The translations under genes were made by a program, and so were the position numbers. A stretch of DNA of 64,000 nt from NCBI RefSeq assembly GCF_003885045.1, contig NZ_RHJS01000002.1, forward strand, positions 5,511,302 to 5,575,301. The letters are read 5' to 3'. This DNA is from Schaedlerella arabinosiphila. GTDB taxonomy: Bacteria; Bacillota; Clostridia; Lachnospirales; Lachnospiraceae. A model generated the notes under the pieces. The model did not search any database. It worked only from the letters and a program-made list of their open reading frames with translations, and was not told the origin of the DNA. This document shows, piece by piece, positions 35,109 through 44,388 of the stretch. How positions within the stretch are numbered: position 1 is the stretch's first letter; each line of letters starts with the position of its first letter.

Positions 35109-36236
35109 ATGAAAACTAAAGCAAATATATTGGTACTGGGGACTTCAGGAGCCGGAAAATCAACTTTGATTAATTCAGTAATAGGGAAAGAAGTAGCAAA
35201 AGTAGGACATGGACAACATGAAACTAAAAAATTGCAACCATATGTATCGGAAGATTTGAACTTTCAGTTAATAGATAGTCGTGGCTTTGAGTACAGTAGT
35301 TGGAATACACACAAAGCTGTCAAAGATATGAAAACATGGATAAAAAATGGTTTGAAAGATGAAAAAACAAGAATTCATATGCTGTGGTTTTGTGTAGATG
35401 CAACTTCAAAGAGATTTACAAAACAGACAATCAAAACAGTAGAAGATGTGAAAAAGGAATGGAAAGATGTTCCCATTATTGTTATATTAACTAAATCTTT
35501 TTTCAGAGCTGAAGATGAAGACAATATTGAAATGGTAAGGAATACTTTTTGTAAAGTAGCAAAGAAAACAGGAATGCCATTGGCAATTATTCCCATTTTG
35601 GCACAACCGCCAAAAGGAGAAAATATAGTTCCCAGAGGTATTGAAGAATTAATTCAAGTAACTCAAATTAATCTTGATTCAGCAGTAAGAGCATCTGATG
35701 AGGCGGTAAAAAAATACGATTTAAAGTGTAAAAAAATTAAGTCACAGACATTGACAGTTGGTGCGGCGACATCAGGTGTTGTTGTAGGTGCAATCCCAAT
35801 AGATTTTCCAGATGCTGCTGTCTTAACACCTCTTGAAACAATGCTAATTTCAGGTATTGCGAGAGTTTACAAACTAGATCAATCTGATGAATTGGTAAAA
35901 AAGATAATTGCTCGGATATTAGAAGCTGGAACAGTAAGTATGGTAGCTAAGGCAGCAATTAATAAGTTAAAATTAATTCCAGGGATTGCAAATATTGCGG
36001 CTGATGTATTGAATGCAATAGTCGCAGGCTTAATTGTTTTTGGGATTGGACAGGCTGCTTCCATAATAATGGAAAAAGTGTATATTGGAGATATGGATTC
36101 CTCAGAGTTGGATTGGATCAATGCAATTGTTGAGAGTAGTATGGGGAATGTAATTAGAAAAGTTACAGAGACTATTTCGATGAACCATGGGGAGTATAAT
36201 GTTAAGGATATTATCAAGGCGCTAGTATCTGAGTAG
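35109..36236 (+). CDS. Membrane-associated GTPase with DUF697-like domain
   Basis: A 375-residue protein. The N-terminal G domain has P-loop G11-T-S-G-A-G-K-S18, a switch region with LIDSRGFE (Asp-x-x-Gly form altered to DSRG), and IIVILTKSF in place of the usual NKxD (TKxF lacks the Asp), so base specificity may be relaxed. Residues from about 215 to 330 contain two glycine/alanine-rich hydrophobic stretches like the DUF697 membrane domain of YcjF-type proteins. The DNA is clearly more AT-rich than the flanking operons, a sign of transfer. It is alone in its transcription unit, in front of a group II intron. Stress or phage-related membrane remodelling is a guess. Confidence 0.75.
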   Translation: MKTKANILVLGTSGAGKSTLINSVIGKEVAKVGHGQHETKKLQPYVSEDLNFQLIDSRGFEYSSWNTHKAVKDMKTWIKNGLKDEKTRIHMLWFCVDATSKRFTKQTIKTVEDVKKEWKDVPIIVILTKSFFRAEDEDNIEMVRNTFCKVAKKTGMPLAIIPILAQPPKGENIVPRGIEELIQVTQINLDSAVRASDEAVKKYDLKCKKIKSQTLTVGAATSGVVVGAIPIDFPDAAVLTPLETMLISGIARVYKLDQSDELVKKIIARILEAGTVSMVAKAAINKLKLIPGIANIAADVLNAIVAGLIVFGIGQAASIIMEKVYIGDMDSSELDWINAIVESSMGNVIRKVTETISMNHGEYNVKDIIKALVSE

Positions 36237-36876
36237 CTGTGATAATACGAGTATGGGTAATAGGTAAGTTTATAATAGTTAGAGAAGATTAAAATAAATA
36301 CATTTAAAAATAGTACAGGCACAAATGATAGGTGTAAGAATGCTTCAATACATTTTTCTAAATATAGGGTGCGCCCAGCTAAGGGTTTGGAATTCGGTGG
36401 GTGAAAGTCCTACGGTGTAAGGTACAAGCTATACCGCACCAAGCGAGTCTTGGGTGGACAACAGAGATGCTGTCCGCTAAGCGTAGACAGCGAGATTGCA
36501 GGGCATAACTGCACATAGCTTCGATATGAAAATGAAAGAGGGAAGGCAGAGGTGCTCCTATACACTGAAAGCAACATAACTGTAGTCATTAAGAGCGAGA
36601 ATACAGTTGCTTCCCCGGAGTTTTGAGGTTGGTCATGCAATCAAGGATTTCAAGTCAACTGGAGGAGGTCTGTCTGGTTCCAGATGAGTTGCGTACATCT
36701 GGTATGCGGAACAACTGTCGAAGGGAGAACCGCAAATGGCCAGCAGAAGTCGGATGGCCGAATAGTACACGGTAAAACATACAGTGGAAGTCGAGAAAAT
36801 GCCTGTCCTCGCAGGCTAGCCATGCAAAGTCATATCAAAGAGGAAACATAGACTGTACGCAGAGACAGGAGGAGCT

Positions 36877-38175
36877 ATGGAAACGAAATTGGCGAGAATA
36901 TCACAACTATCAGGCGAACATCCAGACATGGTATTTACGTCCATAGGGCATTTGATAAATAAGGAATTATTAAAAGAGTGCCACAAGGAAATGGACGGAA
37001 AGAAAGCAGTAGGAACCGATGGGATAACCAAAGAGGAATACGGGGCAAGGCTGGAGGAAAATCTGGAAGAATTAGAGGAAAAGCTTAAGAAGAAAGCATA
37101 CAAGCCCAAGCCAGCAAAAAGAGTGGAGATACCGAAAGAAAACGGAAAGACACGGCCGCTCAGTATCTATTGCTATGAAGACAAACTGGTGCAGGAAGCA
37201 TTGAGACGAGTACTGGAAGCAGTGTTCGAACCGCATTTCTATGATGAAATGATGGGATTCCGACCAGGGAGAAGCTGTCATAAGGCATTAAGAAAGCTGA
37301 ACGGAATGCTGGAAAAAGAAAAGACAAACTGGGTATTGGATGCGGATGTAAAAGGATTTTTCGACCACTTGGACCATGAATGGATAATAAAGTTCATAGA
37401 ATCAAGAATAAAAGACCCAAATATCATCAGGCTGGTACGCCGGATGTTAAAAGCCGGAATCATGGAAGATTACAGATATGAAGAGACAGAGGAAGGAGCC
37501 GGACAGGGTTCGGTCTGCTCACCAGTAATCGCAAACATATATATGCACTATGTACTGGTGTGGTGGTTCAAGGAGAAAATGCAGCCGATCATGAAAGGGT
37601 ACGCAGGGCTGGTGGTATATGCGGATGATTTTGTAGTCTGCTTTCAATACAAAACAGACGCAGAGATGTTCTATGAATATTTAAAGCGCAGAATGATGCA
37701 CTTTGGACTGGAAATGGAGGAGAAAAAGACGAGGCTGATAGAATTCGGCCGATTTGCAGAAAGGAACCGGAAAGAACGTGGAGACGGGAAACCGGAGACC
37801 TTTACATTCCTCGGATTCACGCATTACTGTTCGCATGGAAGAACGGGAAAGTTCAGAGTGAAGAGGAAGACCAGTAAGAAAAAGCTAGCAAAGAAAAGCA
37901 AGGAAATAAATGCTACGATAAGAGATATGAGATTTCTACGCATAAACCAGATAGTAAAGAAGCTGAATGAAATCTTAACTGGTTACTATCATTACTACGG
38001 AATTACTGACAATTCAAGAAGCCTGAACTCATTCTATAATGTAGTATGGTTCCGGTTATTCTACTGGCTGAATAGAAGAAGCCAGAGAAGAAGCTATACA
38101 AAGGAAGGATATAAGGAATTGATGAGACAATTCCCACTCGTCCGACCACGTATCTATGTCAGTATATACGGATAG
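36877..38175 (+). CDS. ltrA: Group II intron reverse transcriptase/maturase (LtrA-like)
   Basis: A 432-residue intron-encoded protein. The RT domain (about 20-300) contains YADD at 248-251 (VYADDFVVCF), plus LSIYCYEDKLVQEAL and the GAGQGSVCSPVIAN block. The maturase domain (about 320-425) has LNEILTGYYHYYGITDN. The protein ends soon after, at VRPRIYVSIYG, with no HNH endonuclease domain, so it belongs to one of the endonuclease-free classes, which reinsert without second-strand cleavage. GGAGGAGCT precedes the start. Confidence 0.95.
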   Translation: METKLARISQLSGEHPDMVFTSIGHLINKELLKECHKEMDGKKAVGTDGITKEEYGARLEENLEELEEKLKKKAYKPKPAKRVEIPKENGKTRPLSIYCYEDKLVQEALRRVLEAVFEPHFYDEMMGFRPGRSCHKALRKLNGMLEKEKTNWVLDADVKGFFDHLDHEWIIKFIESRIKDPNIIRLVRRMLKAGIMEDYRYEETEEGAGQGSVCSPVIANIYMHYVLVWWFKEKMQPIMKGYAGLVVYADDFVVCFQYKTDAEMFYEYLKRRMMHFGLEMEEKKTRLIEFGRFAERNRKERGDGKPETFTFLGFTHYCSHGRTGKFRVKRKTSKKKLAKKSKEINATIRDMRFLRINQIVKKLNEILTGYYHYYGITDNSRSLNSFYNVVWFRLFYWLNRRSQRRSYTKEGYKELMRQFPLVRPRIYVSIYG

Positions 38176-38199
38176 TTGTAGATGTATTAGCTTTGCAGG

Positions 38200-38270
38200 G
38201 AGCCGGATGCGGGAAAGCTGCACGTCCGGTTCTGAGAGGGGTAAGCCCCGTAAGGGGCTTACCTACTTAC
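38200..38270 (+). ncRNA. Group II intron domains V and VI
   Basis: Domain V has the GAGCCGGATGCGGG start, a GAAA-type tetraloop region and the CACGTCCGGTTC return arm (38200-38232). Domain VI is the hairpin GTAAGCCCC/GGGGCTTAC (about 38241-38261) followed by CTACTTAC, which should carry the branch-point adenosine. These are the catalytic core and lariat elements of the intron. Confidence 0.85.
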
Positions 38271-38387
38271 CAAGATATATAAGCACCGGAGAAAAGCATT
38301 CACTGTGAATGCCAGTTGATTTCGATAATTCTTTCTATAAATAATTCCTCCATGGTTTACTTGTAAGATAATTTCAAATAATCACAG

Positions 38388-38421
38388 GATTGTGACATTG
38401 CTGTGAGGAGATTGTTACATT
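38388..38421 (+). promoter_or_regulatory. Direct repeat in front of the ABC transporter, probable response-regulator site
   Basis: GATTGTGACATT (38388-38399) and GATTGTTACATT (38410-38421) match at 11 of 12 bases and are 22 bp apart, that is two helical turns. The second copy covers the expected -35 region (TTGTTA at 38412; a weak GAAAAT -10 box 17 bases on). Such direct repeats are typical OmpR-family targets for BceAB-like transporters; the regulator is not adjacent. Confidence 0.5.
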
Positions 38422-38470
38422 TCTCTGCTACACTGAAAATGAACAAAATCCTATCAGGAGGAATCAAGTC

Positions 38471-39334
38471 ATGAGATCCATTGTTTTAAAGGCCCAGGGC
38501 CTGAAAAAATATTACACCTCAGGGGAAAATGTAACAAAAGCCCTGGACGGAATCGACCTGGATATCTATTACGGGGAATTTGCGGCAATCGTGGGCACAT
38601 CCGGGAGCGGAAAATCCACCCTGCTCCACATGCTGGGCGGCCTGGACACCCCCACCGCGGGAACCGTCCGCGTAGGAGACAAAGAGCTCTCCCGCATGGA
38701 TGATGAAGCCCTCGCCGTATTCCGCAGGCGCAGTATCGGGTTCGTCTTTCAGCAGTACAACCTGGTGCAGACTCTGAATGTCCGGGAAAATATCGTGCTG
38801 CCAATTCTGCTGGACGGGGGAACGATTGACGAGGACTATTGTCGGGAGATCGTCACCCTCTTGAAAATCGAGGAAAAGCTGGAACAGTTTCCGAACCAGC
38901 TTTCCGGCGGACAGCAGCAGAGGGTGGCCATCGCCCGGGCGCTTGCCGGCAAACCTTCCATCCTTCTGGCCGACGAGCCTACAGGAAACTTGGACAGCCG
39001 TACCAGCCAGGACGTGATCGCATTTTTAAAAGCCAGCAACCAGCGGTTTCAGCAGACCATGGTCATGATCACCCACAATCCCGAGATTGCCCAGATGGCA
39101 GACCGCATCATCCGCATCGAAGACGGCCGGATCAAAACCAGCGTCCCCGGATACGCCGAAGATGAACATGCGAAAATGAGCGGTCCAAAGACGGCGGATC
39201 AGGAATCTCCCGCAGATATGCAGACGAGATCCACAGCAGCCGGCCGGACCGAAACCAGCCGGACCGAAGCCAGCCGGGGCAAATCCGCGTCCGGCCATTC
39301 CATGGAAGGAGGCGCCGAACAATGTTCCAGGTGA
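38471..39334 (+). CDS. ABC transporter ATP-binding protein, MacB/LolD-like
   Basis: A 287-residue ATPase: Walker A GTSGSGKST near 43-51, Q-loop FVFQQYNLVQ near 92, signature LSGGQQQRVAIARAL near 143-157, Walker B ILLADEPTGNLD near 165-176, H-loop MITHNP near 195. The core ends near 225. About 60 extra residues follow, rich in Ser, Thr, Glu and Arg, with a duplicated R-T-E-x-S unit encoded by a 15-base tandem repeat (about 39244-39280). It overlaps the permease start by 13 bases. The AGGAGG site fits the ATG. With the permease it probably exports or senses cell-wall-active peptides. Confidence 0.93.
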   Translation: MRSIVLKAQGLKKYYTSGENVTKALDGIDLDIYYGEFAAIVGTSGSGKSTLLHMLGGLDTPTAGTVRVGDKELSRMDDEALAVFRRRSIGFVFQQYNLVQTLNVRENIVLPILLDGGTIDEDYCREIVTLLKIEEKLEQFPNQLSGGQQQRVAIARALAGKPSILLADEPTGNLDSRTSQDVIAFLKASNQRFQQTMVMITHNPEIAQMADRIIRIEDGRIKTSVPGYAEDEHAKMSGPKTADQESPADMQTRSTAAGRTETSRTEASRGKSASGHSMEGGAEQCSR

Positions 39335-41877
39335 GAAATAAAGAGGTCCTCCGCCTTCTTGCGGACCGGCAGATGAAGAAGAGCAGACAGCGAAACGGCA
39401 TTGCCATCGGCGCCATCGTCCTGACCACGATCCTGTTTTCAGCCCTGTTTACCATCGGCGGCGGCGTTCTGGAACAGATGCAGCAGGCCATGATGCGTAT
39501 GAACGGAGGTGTGGGCCATGCATATGTCAAATTTCTGTCCATGCCGGAGTACGAGACGCTAAAGGCGGCCGGGGGATATGAGGACATCGGCTATTCCATC
39601 ATCACCGGAAGCGGAGCGGATGAAAGCCTGCAGAAGCTGAACACGGAAGTGCGGTACGGGGAAGCGTATGCGGCCCGGGATTTTCGGGCATTTCCCACAG
39701 AGGGCAGGATGCCGGAAGAGAAAATGGAGATTGCCGCATCACGGCTTGTTCTGGAAGCGATGGGGCTTTCCGATGCGCTTGGAAGCCGGATACCATTTTC
39801 CATCCGTGTCAACGGCACGGTATATGAGGACACATTTACCCTGTGCGGCGTGTGGGACGGGGACCCGATCGCCCCCGCGCAGGAAATCTGGGTGTCTAAA
39901 GCATACTGCGAAGAAACGGCGCCGACTCTGATGACTGCGTTTGGAGAGGGCGTGCCTTACGAGGGAACTGTGATGGCCGCCATTGATTTTTCCAATACAT
40001 GGAACATTCAGGGAAAGCTGGATGACCTCCTTGCCCGGGCCAAAATGCCGGGGGACACGAGGGGCGGAGTCAATCCGGTGTACGCCCAGCCTGCGGCGGA
40101 GCCCGGCCTGATTCTGACGGCCATGATCCTGCTGGGCGCCACCCTCATTTCCGGATACCTGATCATTTACAATGTATTTTACATTTCCGTGACCCAGGAC
40201 ATTCAGTTTTACGGACTGCTCAAGACCATCGGGGCTTCGGGAAAACAATTGCGCAGGATTGTCCTGCGGCAGGCCATGAAGCTGTCCGCCAGAGGTATTC
40301 CTGCGGGGCTGCTGGCCGGATATGCTGTGGGAAAAGGGCTGCTGCCCTTTGTGGTGGGGCAGTTCAGCATTGACGGGTTCGGAGAATACAGCGTATCTCC
40401 CCTGGTACTGCCCGGGGCGGCGCTGTTCAGCCTGCTGACAGTTTTCATTAGTTTCCGGTCGCCCGGTCGGACAGCGGCGCGGGTTTCACCTGTTGAAGCA
40501 GTGCGCTATACCGGAGAGCATCGGATCAAAAGCAGCAGGCGAAAACCGGGCATTATCAGGAAAATGCGAAAATCGGCCTTCCGTCAGCAGAACAATTGGT
40601 CTGTATCAAAAAAAGACGCCCCCAGAACACTGGCCCTCCGCAGCCTGCGCCGGGACGGAAAAAAGGCGGTGCTGGTCATTCTTTCCTTGTTCCTGAGCCT
40701 GACCCTTTTGAACACCACCTGCACGATTCTCAGAGGTTTTGACCTGGAGCGATATGTGGAAACACAGACCAACGCCGATTTTGAAGTGACGGACTGGACG
40801 GTGGCAGCGGCCGGAGTCTATGAAAAAAACCTGGAAGGCATAGATCCGGAATTTGAGGAGTCAGTCCGCCGGATTCCGGGCCTGACGAGACTGGAAAAGG
40901 TCTATTGTGAGGAGGGAATGATGGATCTTTCGGAGGATGCGCTGGAATGGCTTGCGCAGCAGGAGGCGCAGGGCAGAGAACTTCCCGGCATGGGAAGCGA
41001 AAACGGCCAGGAGTTTATGCAGGCTTACGCGGCCACGGGTTCGATCCTGGAACACGGGGAATACGATGCAGGCACATTTGATGCGGAAAAATGGGCCGGG
41101 GGAGGGTATGTGATCTACAATGACTCTATGGTTGGATACGGACTGCGTTCCGAGCCGATGTACCGGCCCGGCGACTCCATCACGCTGGAAGGCAATGACG
41201 GGCAGAAAAAGGAATATACGGTGATGGCACAGGGAGAGCTTCCTTACACCATGACTGCCCGCAAAACCATCAATCTGGGGATCACCGTGATCCTGCCGGA
41301 ACAGGAATTTGCCTGGCTGTACGGAGAAAAACAACCCCTCTGCGTGGTCTATGATGTGGAAAAATCCCACTGGGAGGAAGCGGAAAAAATCACCGCAGGA
41401 CTGCTTGAGGATTCCAACAAGGTGTGCATTTCCTTCGAAACGCTGAAAGCAGAATTTCAGCAGACAAAGCGGGCCTGCTCCCTGATCGGCGGGATTTTGA
41501 GCCTGATCCTGGGAGCCATTGGAATTTTAAATTTTATCAATCTGGCAGTGACCGGAATCCTTACCCGGCAGAAAGAGCTGGCCATGCTGGGCGCCATCGG
41601 CATGGGAGGCCGCCAGATGAAGCGGATGCTGATCTGGGAAAGCACGGCATATGTCGGCAGCGCCGCGCTGCTGAGTGTCACGGCGGGCAACCTGCTGGGC
41701 TGGCAGATCTGCCGTGACCCGATGATACGAAACCAATGGGCATTCACGTATCATTTCACCCTTGCGCCTGTGGCGGTCTGCCTGCCCATCCTGCTGCTTG
41801 CAGCTTCGGCGGTGCCCCTTGTATTTTATAAGAAACTTTGCAAAAAGAGTATCGTGGAAAGACTGCGGTGCTGCTGA
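39322..41877 (+). CDS. ABC transporter permease, FtsX/MacB family
   Basis: An 851-residue protein with two FtsX domains: helix 1 near 25-45, an extracytoplasmic domain, helices around 265-385 with LLKTIGASGKQLRRIVLRQ, a second helix near 450, a second extracytoplasmic domain, and helices around 710-845 with MLGAIGMGGRQMKRMLIWE. It is the transmembrane partner of the preceding ATPase, overlapping it. The arrangement repeats that at the left edge of the window, but the two permeases are not close copies. No kinase or regulator gene lies next to it. It is followed by 386 bases without a clear gene. Confidence 0.9.
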   Translation: MFQVRNKEVLRLLADRQMKKSRQRNGIAIGAIVLTTILFSALFTIGGGVLEQMQQAMMRMNGGVGHAYVKFLSMPEYETLKAAGGYEDIGYSIITGSGADESLQKLNTEVRYGEAYAARDFRAFPTEGRMPEEKMEIAASRLVLEAMGLSDALGSRIPFSIRVNGTVYEDTFTLCGVWDGDPIAPAQEIWVSKAYCEETAPTLMTAFGEGVPYEGTVMAAIDFSNTWNIQGKLDDLLARAKMPGDTRGGVNPVYAQPAAEPGLILTAMILLGATLISGYLIIYNVFYISVTQDIQFYGLLKTIGASGKQLRRIVLRQAMKLSARGIPAGLLAGYAVGKGLLPFVVGQFSIDGFGEYSVSPLVLPGAALFSLLTVFISFRSPGRTAARVSPVEAVRYTGEHRIKSSRRKPGIIRKMRKSAFRQQNNWSVSKKDAPRTLALRSLRRDGKKAVLVILSLFLSLTLLNTTCTILRGFDLERYVETQTNADFEVTDWTVAAAGVYEKNLEGIDPEFEESVRRIPGLTRLEKVYCEEGMMDLSEDALEWLAQQEAQGRELPGMGSENGQEFMQAYAATGSILEHGEYDAGTFDAEKWAGGGYVIYNDSMVGYGLRSEPMYRPGDSITLEGNDGQKKEYTVMAQGELPYTMTARKTINLGITVILPEQEFAWLYGEKQPLCVVYDVEKSHWEEAEKITAGLLEDSNKVCISFETLKAEFQQTKRACSLIGGILSLILGAIGILNFINLAVTGILTRQKELAMLGAIGMGGRQMKRMLIWESTAYVGSAALLSVTAGNLLGWQICRDPMIRNQWAFTYHFTLAPVAVCLPILLLAASAVPLVFYKKLCKKSIVERLRCC

Positions 41878-42263
41878 TATTGGCCAACAGCTTTGTGCAC
41901 AGGCCAAAGCCAGCTGCCGTTTCATGGCGAAGGCGCAGTACAGCACCTGTCCGCCGGTGGCAGAGCCGATGGTTTCGGGAAGGAATAGAGCCTTTCCGGC
42001 CATCGGCTTTTTGTTCTATAGATTCGGATGCTTCTGATCCTCGTCGACTGTCTGCCCAGATGCCGAAATAAAATAGAGACAAACCTTTGCTGATTATGCT
42101 ATACTGCATATAGGTTATAATCTAAGAAATCGCCAGAAAAGAATCACCGGATGGCAGTCGGAAGCCATTCGGCAGGCAATCAATTTGCTGCGCAAGTGGC
42201 TGCATTCAGTAGGCAATCAATTTGCTGTGCAAATTGGTTACAAAAAGACGGGAGGAATCATTT
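41878..42263. other. 386-base stretch without a recognised gene
   Basis: Open frames on both strands here are short, overlap the permease end and lack ribosome sites. The right part contains TATAAT at 42116-42121 without a good -35, and the direct repeat listed separately. I see no terminator for the ABC operon. Confidence 0.4.
42174..42232 (+). repeat. 22-base direct repeat before the acetyltransferase gene
   Basis: AGGCAATCAATTTGCTGCGC and its AA end (42174-42195) recur at 42211-42232 with one change, start to start 37 bases apart. The second copy extends into a palindrome AATTTGC-TGT-GCAAATT. It lies 32 bases before the GNAT start codon. Confidence 0.55.
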
Positions 42264-42806
42264 ATGGAATTATACACGCATCGGGTGATACTCCGCCCCT
42301 GGCTTTTAAGCGACGCGGAAAATTTGTACCAATATGCCAAAAACCCAAATGTCGGTCCGGTGGCTGGATGGCCGGTACACACAAGCGTTGAAAACAGCCG
42401 GGAAATCATTAAGACCGTGTTTTCCGAAAATGAGACATATGCCGTATGCCTGAAAACAGACCATTTGGCCATTGGATGTGTCGCAATTACAATCGGCGCA
42501 CGAAGCAGTCTGAAACTTCCGGATGACGAAGGCGAAATCGGATATTGGATAGGAGAGCCGTTCTGGGGGCAGGGGCTGATTCCGGAAGCGTGTACAGAAT
42601 TGATACGCCATGGTTTTGAGGATTTGAAACTGAACAGGCTGTGGTGCGGGTATTTTGAGGGAAATGAAAAGTCCAGGCGCGCACAGGAAAAATGTGGGTT
42701 TGTATACCACCATACGAAAAAAGATATGCATTGGGAACTGATGGACGATATCCGTACGGAATATGTCACCGTATTGGAACGGGCGGCTTGGCAGGTTTGC
42801 CGCTGA
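42264..42806 (+). CDS. GNAT-family N-acetyltransferase (RimJ/RimL-like)
   Basis: A 180-residue acetyltransferase with the RimJ/L start TxRVILRPWLLSDAENLYQY, strand EIGYWIGEPFWGQGLIPEA (about 92-110) with the acetyl-CoA loop (W-G-Q-G-L), and NEKSRRAQEKCGFVYH near the C-terminus. Targets in this group are protein N-termini, amino acids or antibiotics; none can be assigned. The ATG at 42264 follows GGGAGGAATC. It lies 25 bases ahead of hsdM on the same strand but is probably not functionally part of the restriction locus. Confidence 0.88.
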   Translation: MELYTHRVILRPWLLSDAENLYQYAKNPNVGPVAGWPVHTSVENSREIIKTVFSENETYAVCLKTDHLAIGCVAITIGARSSLKLPDDEGEIGYWIGEPFWGQGLIPEACTELIRHGFEDLKLNRLWCGYFEGNEKSRRAQEKCGFVYHHTKKDMHWELMDDIRTEYVTVLERAAWQVCR

Positions 42807-42831
42807 AAAAAATAAAGGAACAAAACAAGAG

Positions 42832-44301
42832 ATGATTACAGGTGAATTAAAGAACAAAGTCGATAAAATATGGGAGGTTTTCTGGACCGGCGGAATCACA
42901 AATCCGCTGGAAGTAATCGAGCAGTTTACCTACCTTCTTTTTATCAGGCAGTTGGATGACGTGGAGACAACGAAAGAACATGAGGCCGGCTTTCTGGGGC
43001 TGGAATATCAGGGAATATTTCCGCCGGACTGCCAGGAGTACCGCTGGAGCAGGTTCAAAAACCTGGGGGATGCACAGGAGATTTACAACATTGTTTTAAA
43101 CGGTGTGTTTCCATTCATCAAAAGTCTGCATCAGGACGGAGACTCCGCATACAGCAAATATATGGGCGACGCGATTTTCAAGGTGCCTACCCCGGCCATG
43201 CTGACAAAACTGATTGACGGGATTGATGCGCTGGATCTGGGAGACTCAGACAGCAAGGGCGATCTGTATGAATACCTTCTGTCAAAAGTGGCTACGGCAG
43301 GTACTAACGGTCAGTTTCGGACACCGCGGCATATCATCAAGATGATGGTGGAGCTGGTCAGGCCGAATCCGACAGACCGGATCTGCGATCCGGCTATGGG
43401 CTCCGCCGGCTTTTTGGTTGAGGCACAGACCTATTTACGGGAACACGAAGAAAAATTGTTTTTCGATGCGGAATTGAATCGGCATTTTCACAGGGAAATG
43501 TTTACCGGCTTTGATATGGACCGAACCATGCTGCGCATCGGGGCGATGAACATGCTCCTGCATAGGGTGGACAATCCTGTGATCGAGTACCGGGACAGCC
43601 TGTCGGAACAAAATACGGACTCTGAGAAATACACGCTGGTACTGGCAAATCCCCCCTTCAAGGGCAGTCTGGATTATGAGGGCGTGTCTGCGGACCTGCT
43701 GAAAGTGACCAGAACGAAAAAGACGGAATTACTGTTTCTCGCGCTGTTTCTGCGGATTTTGAAAAGCGGAGGACGGGCAGCGGTCATTGTACCCGACGGC
43801 GTTCTGTTCGGCAGCAGCAAGGCACATAAGCAGATTCGGAAAGAATTGGTAGAAAACCACAAGTTAGAGGCTGTGATCTCCATGCCCTCAGGCGTTTTCA
43901 AGCCATATGCCGGCGTGTCTACGGCGATTCTGGTATTCACAAAGACAGGTGCGGGCGGAACAGAGAAAGTCTGGTTTTATGATATGAAAGCGGATGGACT
44001 CTCTCTTGATGATAAACGCCAGCCCGTACAGGAAAACGACATTCCGGATATCATCCGCAGATACCATAACCAGGAAGAAGAGTCGGACCGAAAACGGACA
44101 GAGCAGAGCTTCTTCGTCGATCTTGCAGAGATCCAGGAAAATGACTACGACCTGTCGATCAACAAGTATAAGGAAATTGAGTACGAAGCGGTGCATTATG
44201 ACCCGCCGCTGGTGATATTGGATCGGATTGAAAAGCTGGAGGAAGAGATACAAAAAGGGATGGCGGAATTGCGGAAGCTGTTGAGTGAGGAGCAGGAGTG
44301 A
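42832..44301 (+). CDS. hsdM: Type I restriction-modification system, methyltransferase subunit
   Basis: A 489-residue N6-adenine methyltransferase subunit. An HsdM N-terminal helical domain (about 1-130) precedes the catalytic domain with DPAMGSAGFL (SAM motif I, near 186) and LANPPFKGS (motif IV, NPPF, near 272), with TPRHIIKMMVELVRP between them. It methylates the recognition site set by HsdS and also forms the core of the restriction complex with HsdR. The ATG at 42832 is used; an upstream extension lies inside the GNAT gene. hsdS does not follow directly: a toxin-antitoxin pair and a DUF2442 gene intervene. Confidence 0.95.
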   Translation: MITGELKNKVDKIWEVFWTGGITNPLEVIEQFTYLLFIRQLDDVETTKEHEAGFLGLEYQGIFPPDCQEYRWSRFKNLGDAQEIYNIVLNGVFPFIKSLHQDGDSAYSKYMGDAIFKVPTPAMLTKLIDGIDALDLGDSDSKGDLYEYLLSKVATAGTNGQFRTPRHIIKMMVELVRPNPTDRICDPAMGSAGFLVEAQTYLREHEEKLFFDAELNRHFHREMFTGFDMDRTMLRIGAMNMLLHRVDNPVIEYRDSLSEQNTDSEKYTLVLANPPFKGSLDYEGVSADLLKVTRTKKTELLFLALFLRILKSGGRAAVIVPDGVLFGSSKAHKQIRKELVENHKLEAVISMPSGVFKPYAGVSTAILVFTKTGAGGTEKVWFYDMKADGLSLDDKRQPVQENDIPDIIRRYHNQEEESDRKRTEQSFFVDLAEIQENDYDLSINKYKEIEYEAVHYDPPLVILDRIEKLEEEIQKGMAELRKLLSEEQE

Positions 44302-44388
44302 GATGACAGTATTATAAGGACTCTCAGAAAATTGATAAAAAGAAAAATGCGGAAGCTGCCGCATGAAAAATCTGACAGGAGGATGCGG

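Larger units (their letters stand above)
36369..38270 (+). mobile_element. Group II intron with reverse transcriptase
   Basis: The 5' boundary is GTGCGCCCAGC at 36369, the consensus start of many bacterial group II introns. About 500 bases of structured RNA follow, then the reverse transcriptase ORF (36877-38175), then domain V (38200-38232) and domain VI ending ACCTACTTAC at 38270. All parts look intact, so it is probably active or recently active. It is inserted in the non-coding space between the GTPase and the ABC transporter, so it breaks no gene. Confidence 0.9.

Noticed and set aside
41756..42109. Minus-strand frames downstream of the second ABC permease
   Set aside because: They overlap the permease 3' end, have no ribosome site and resemble no family that I can name.
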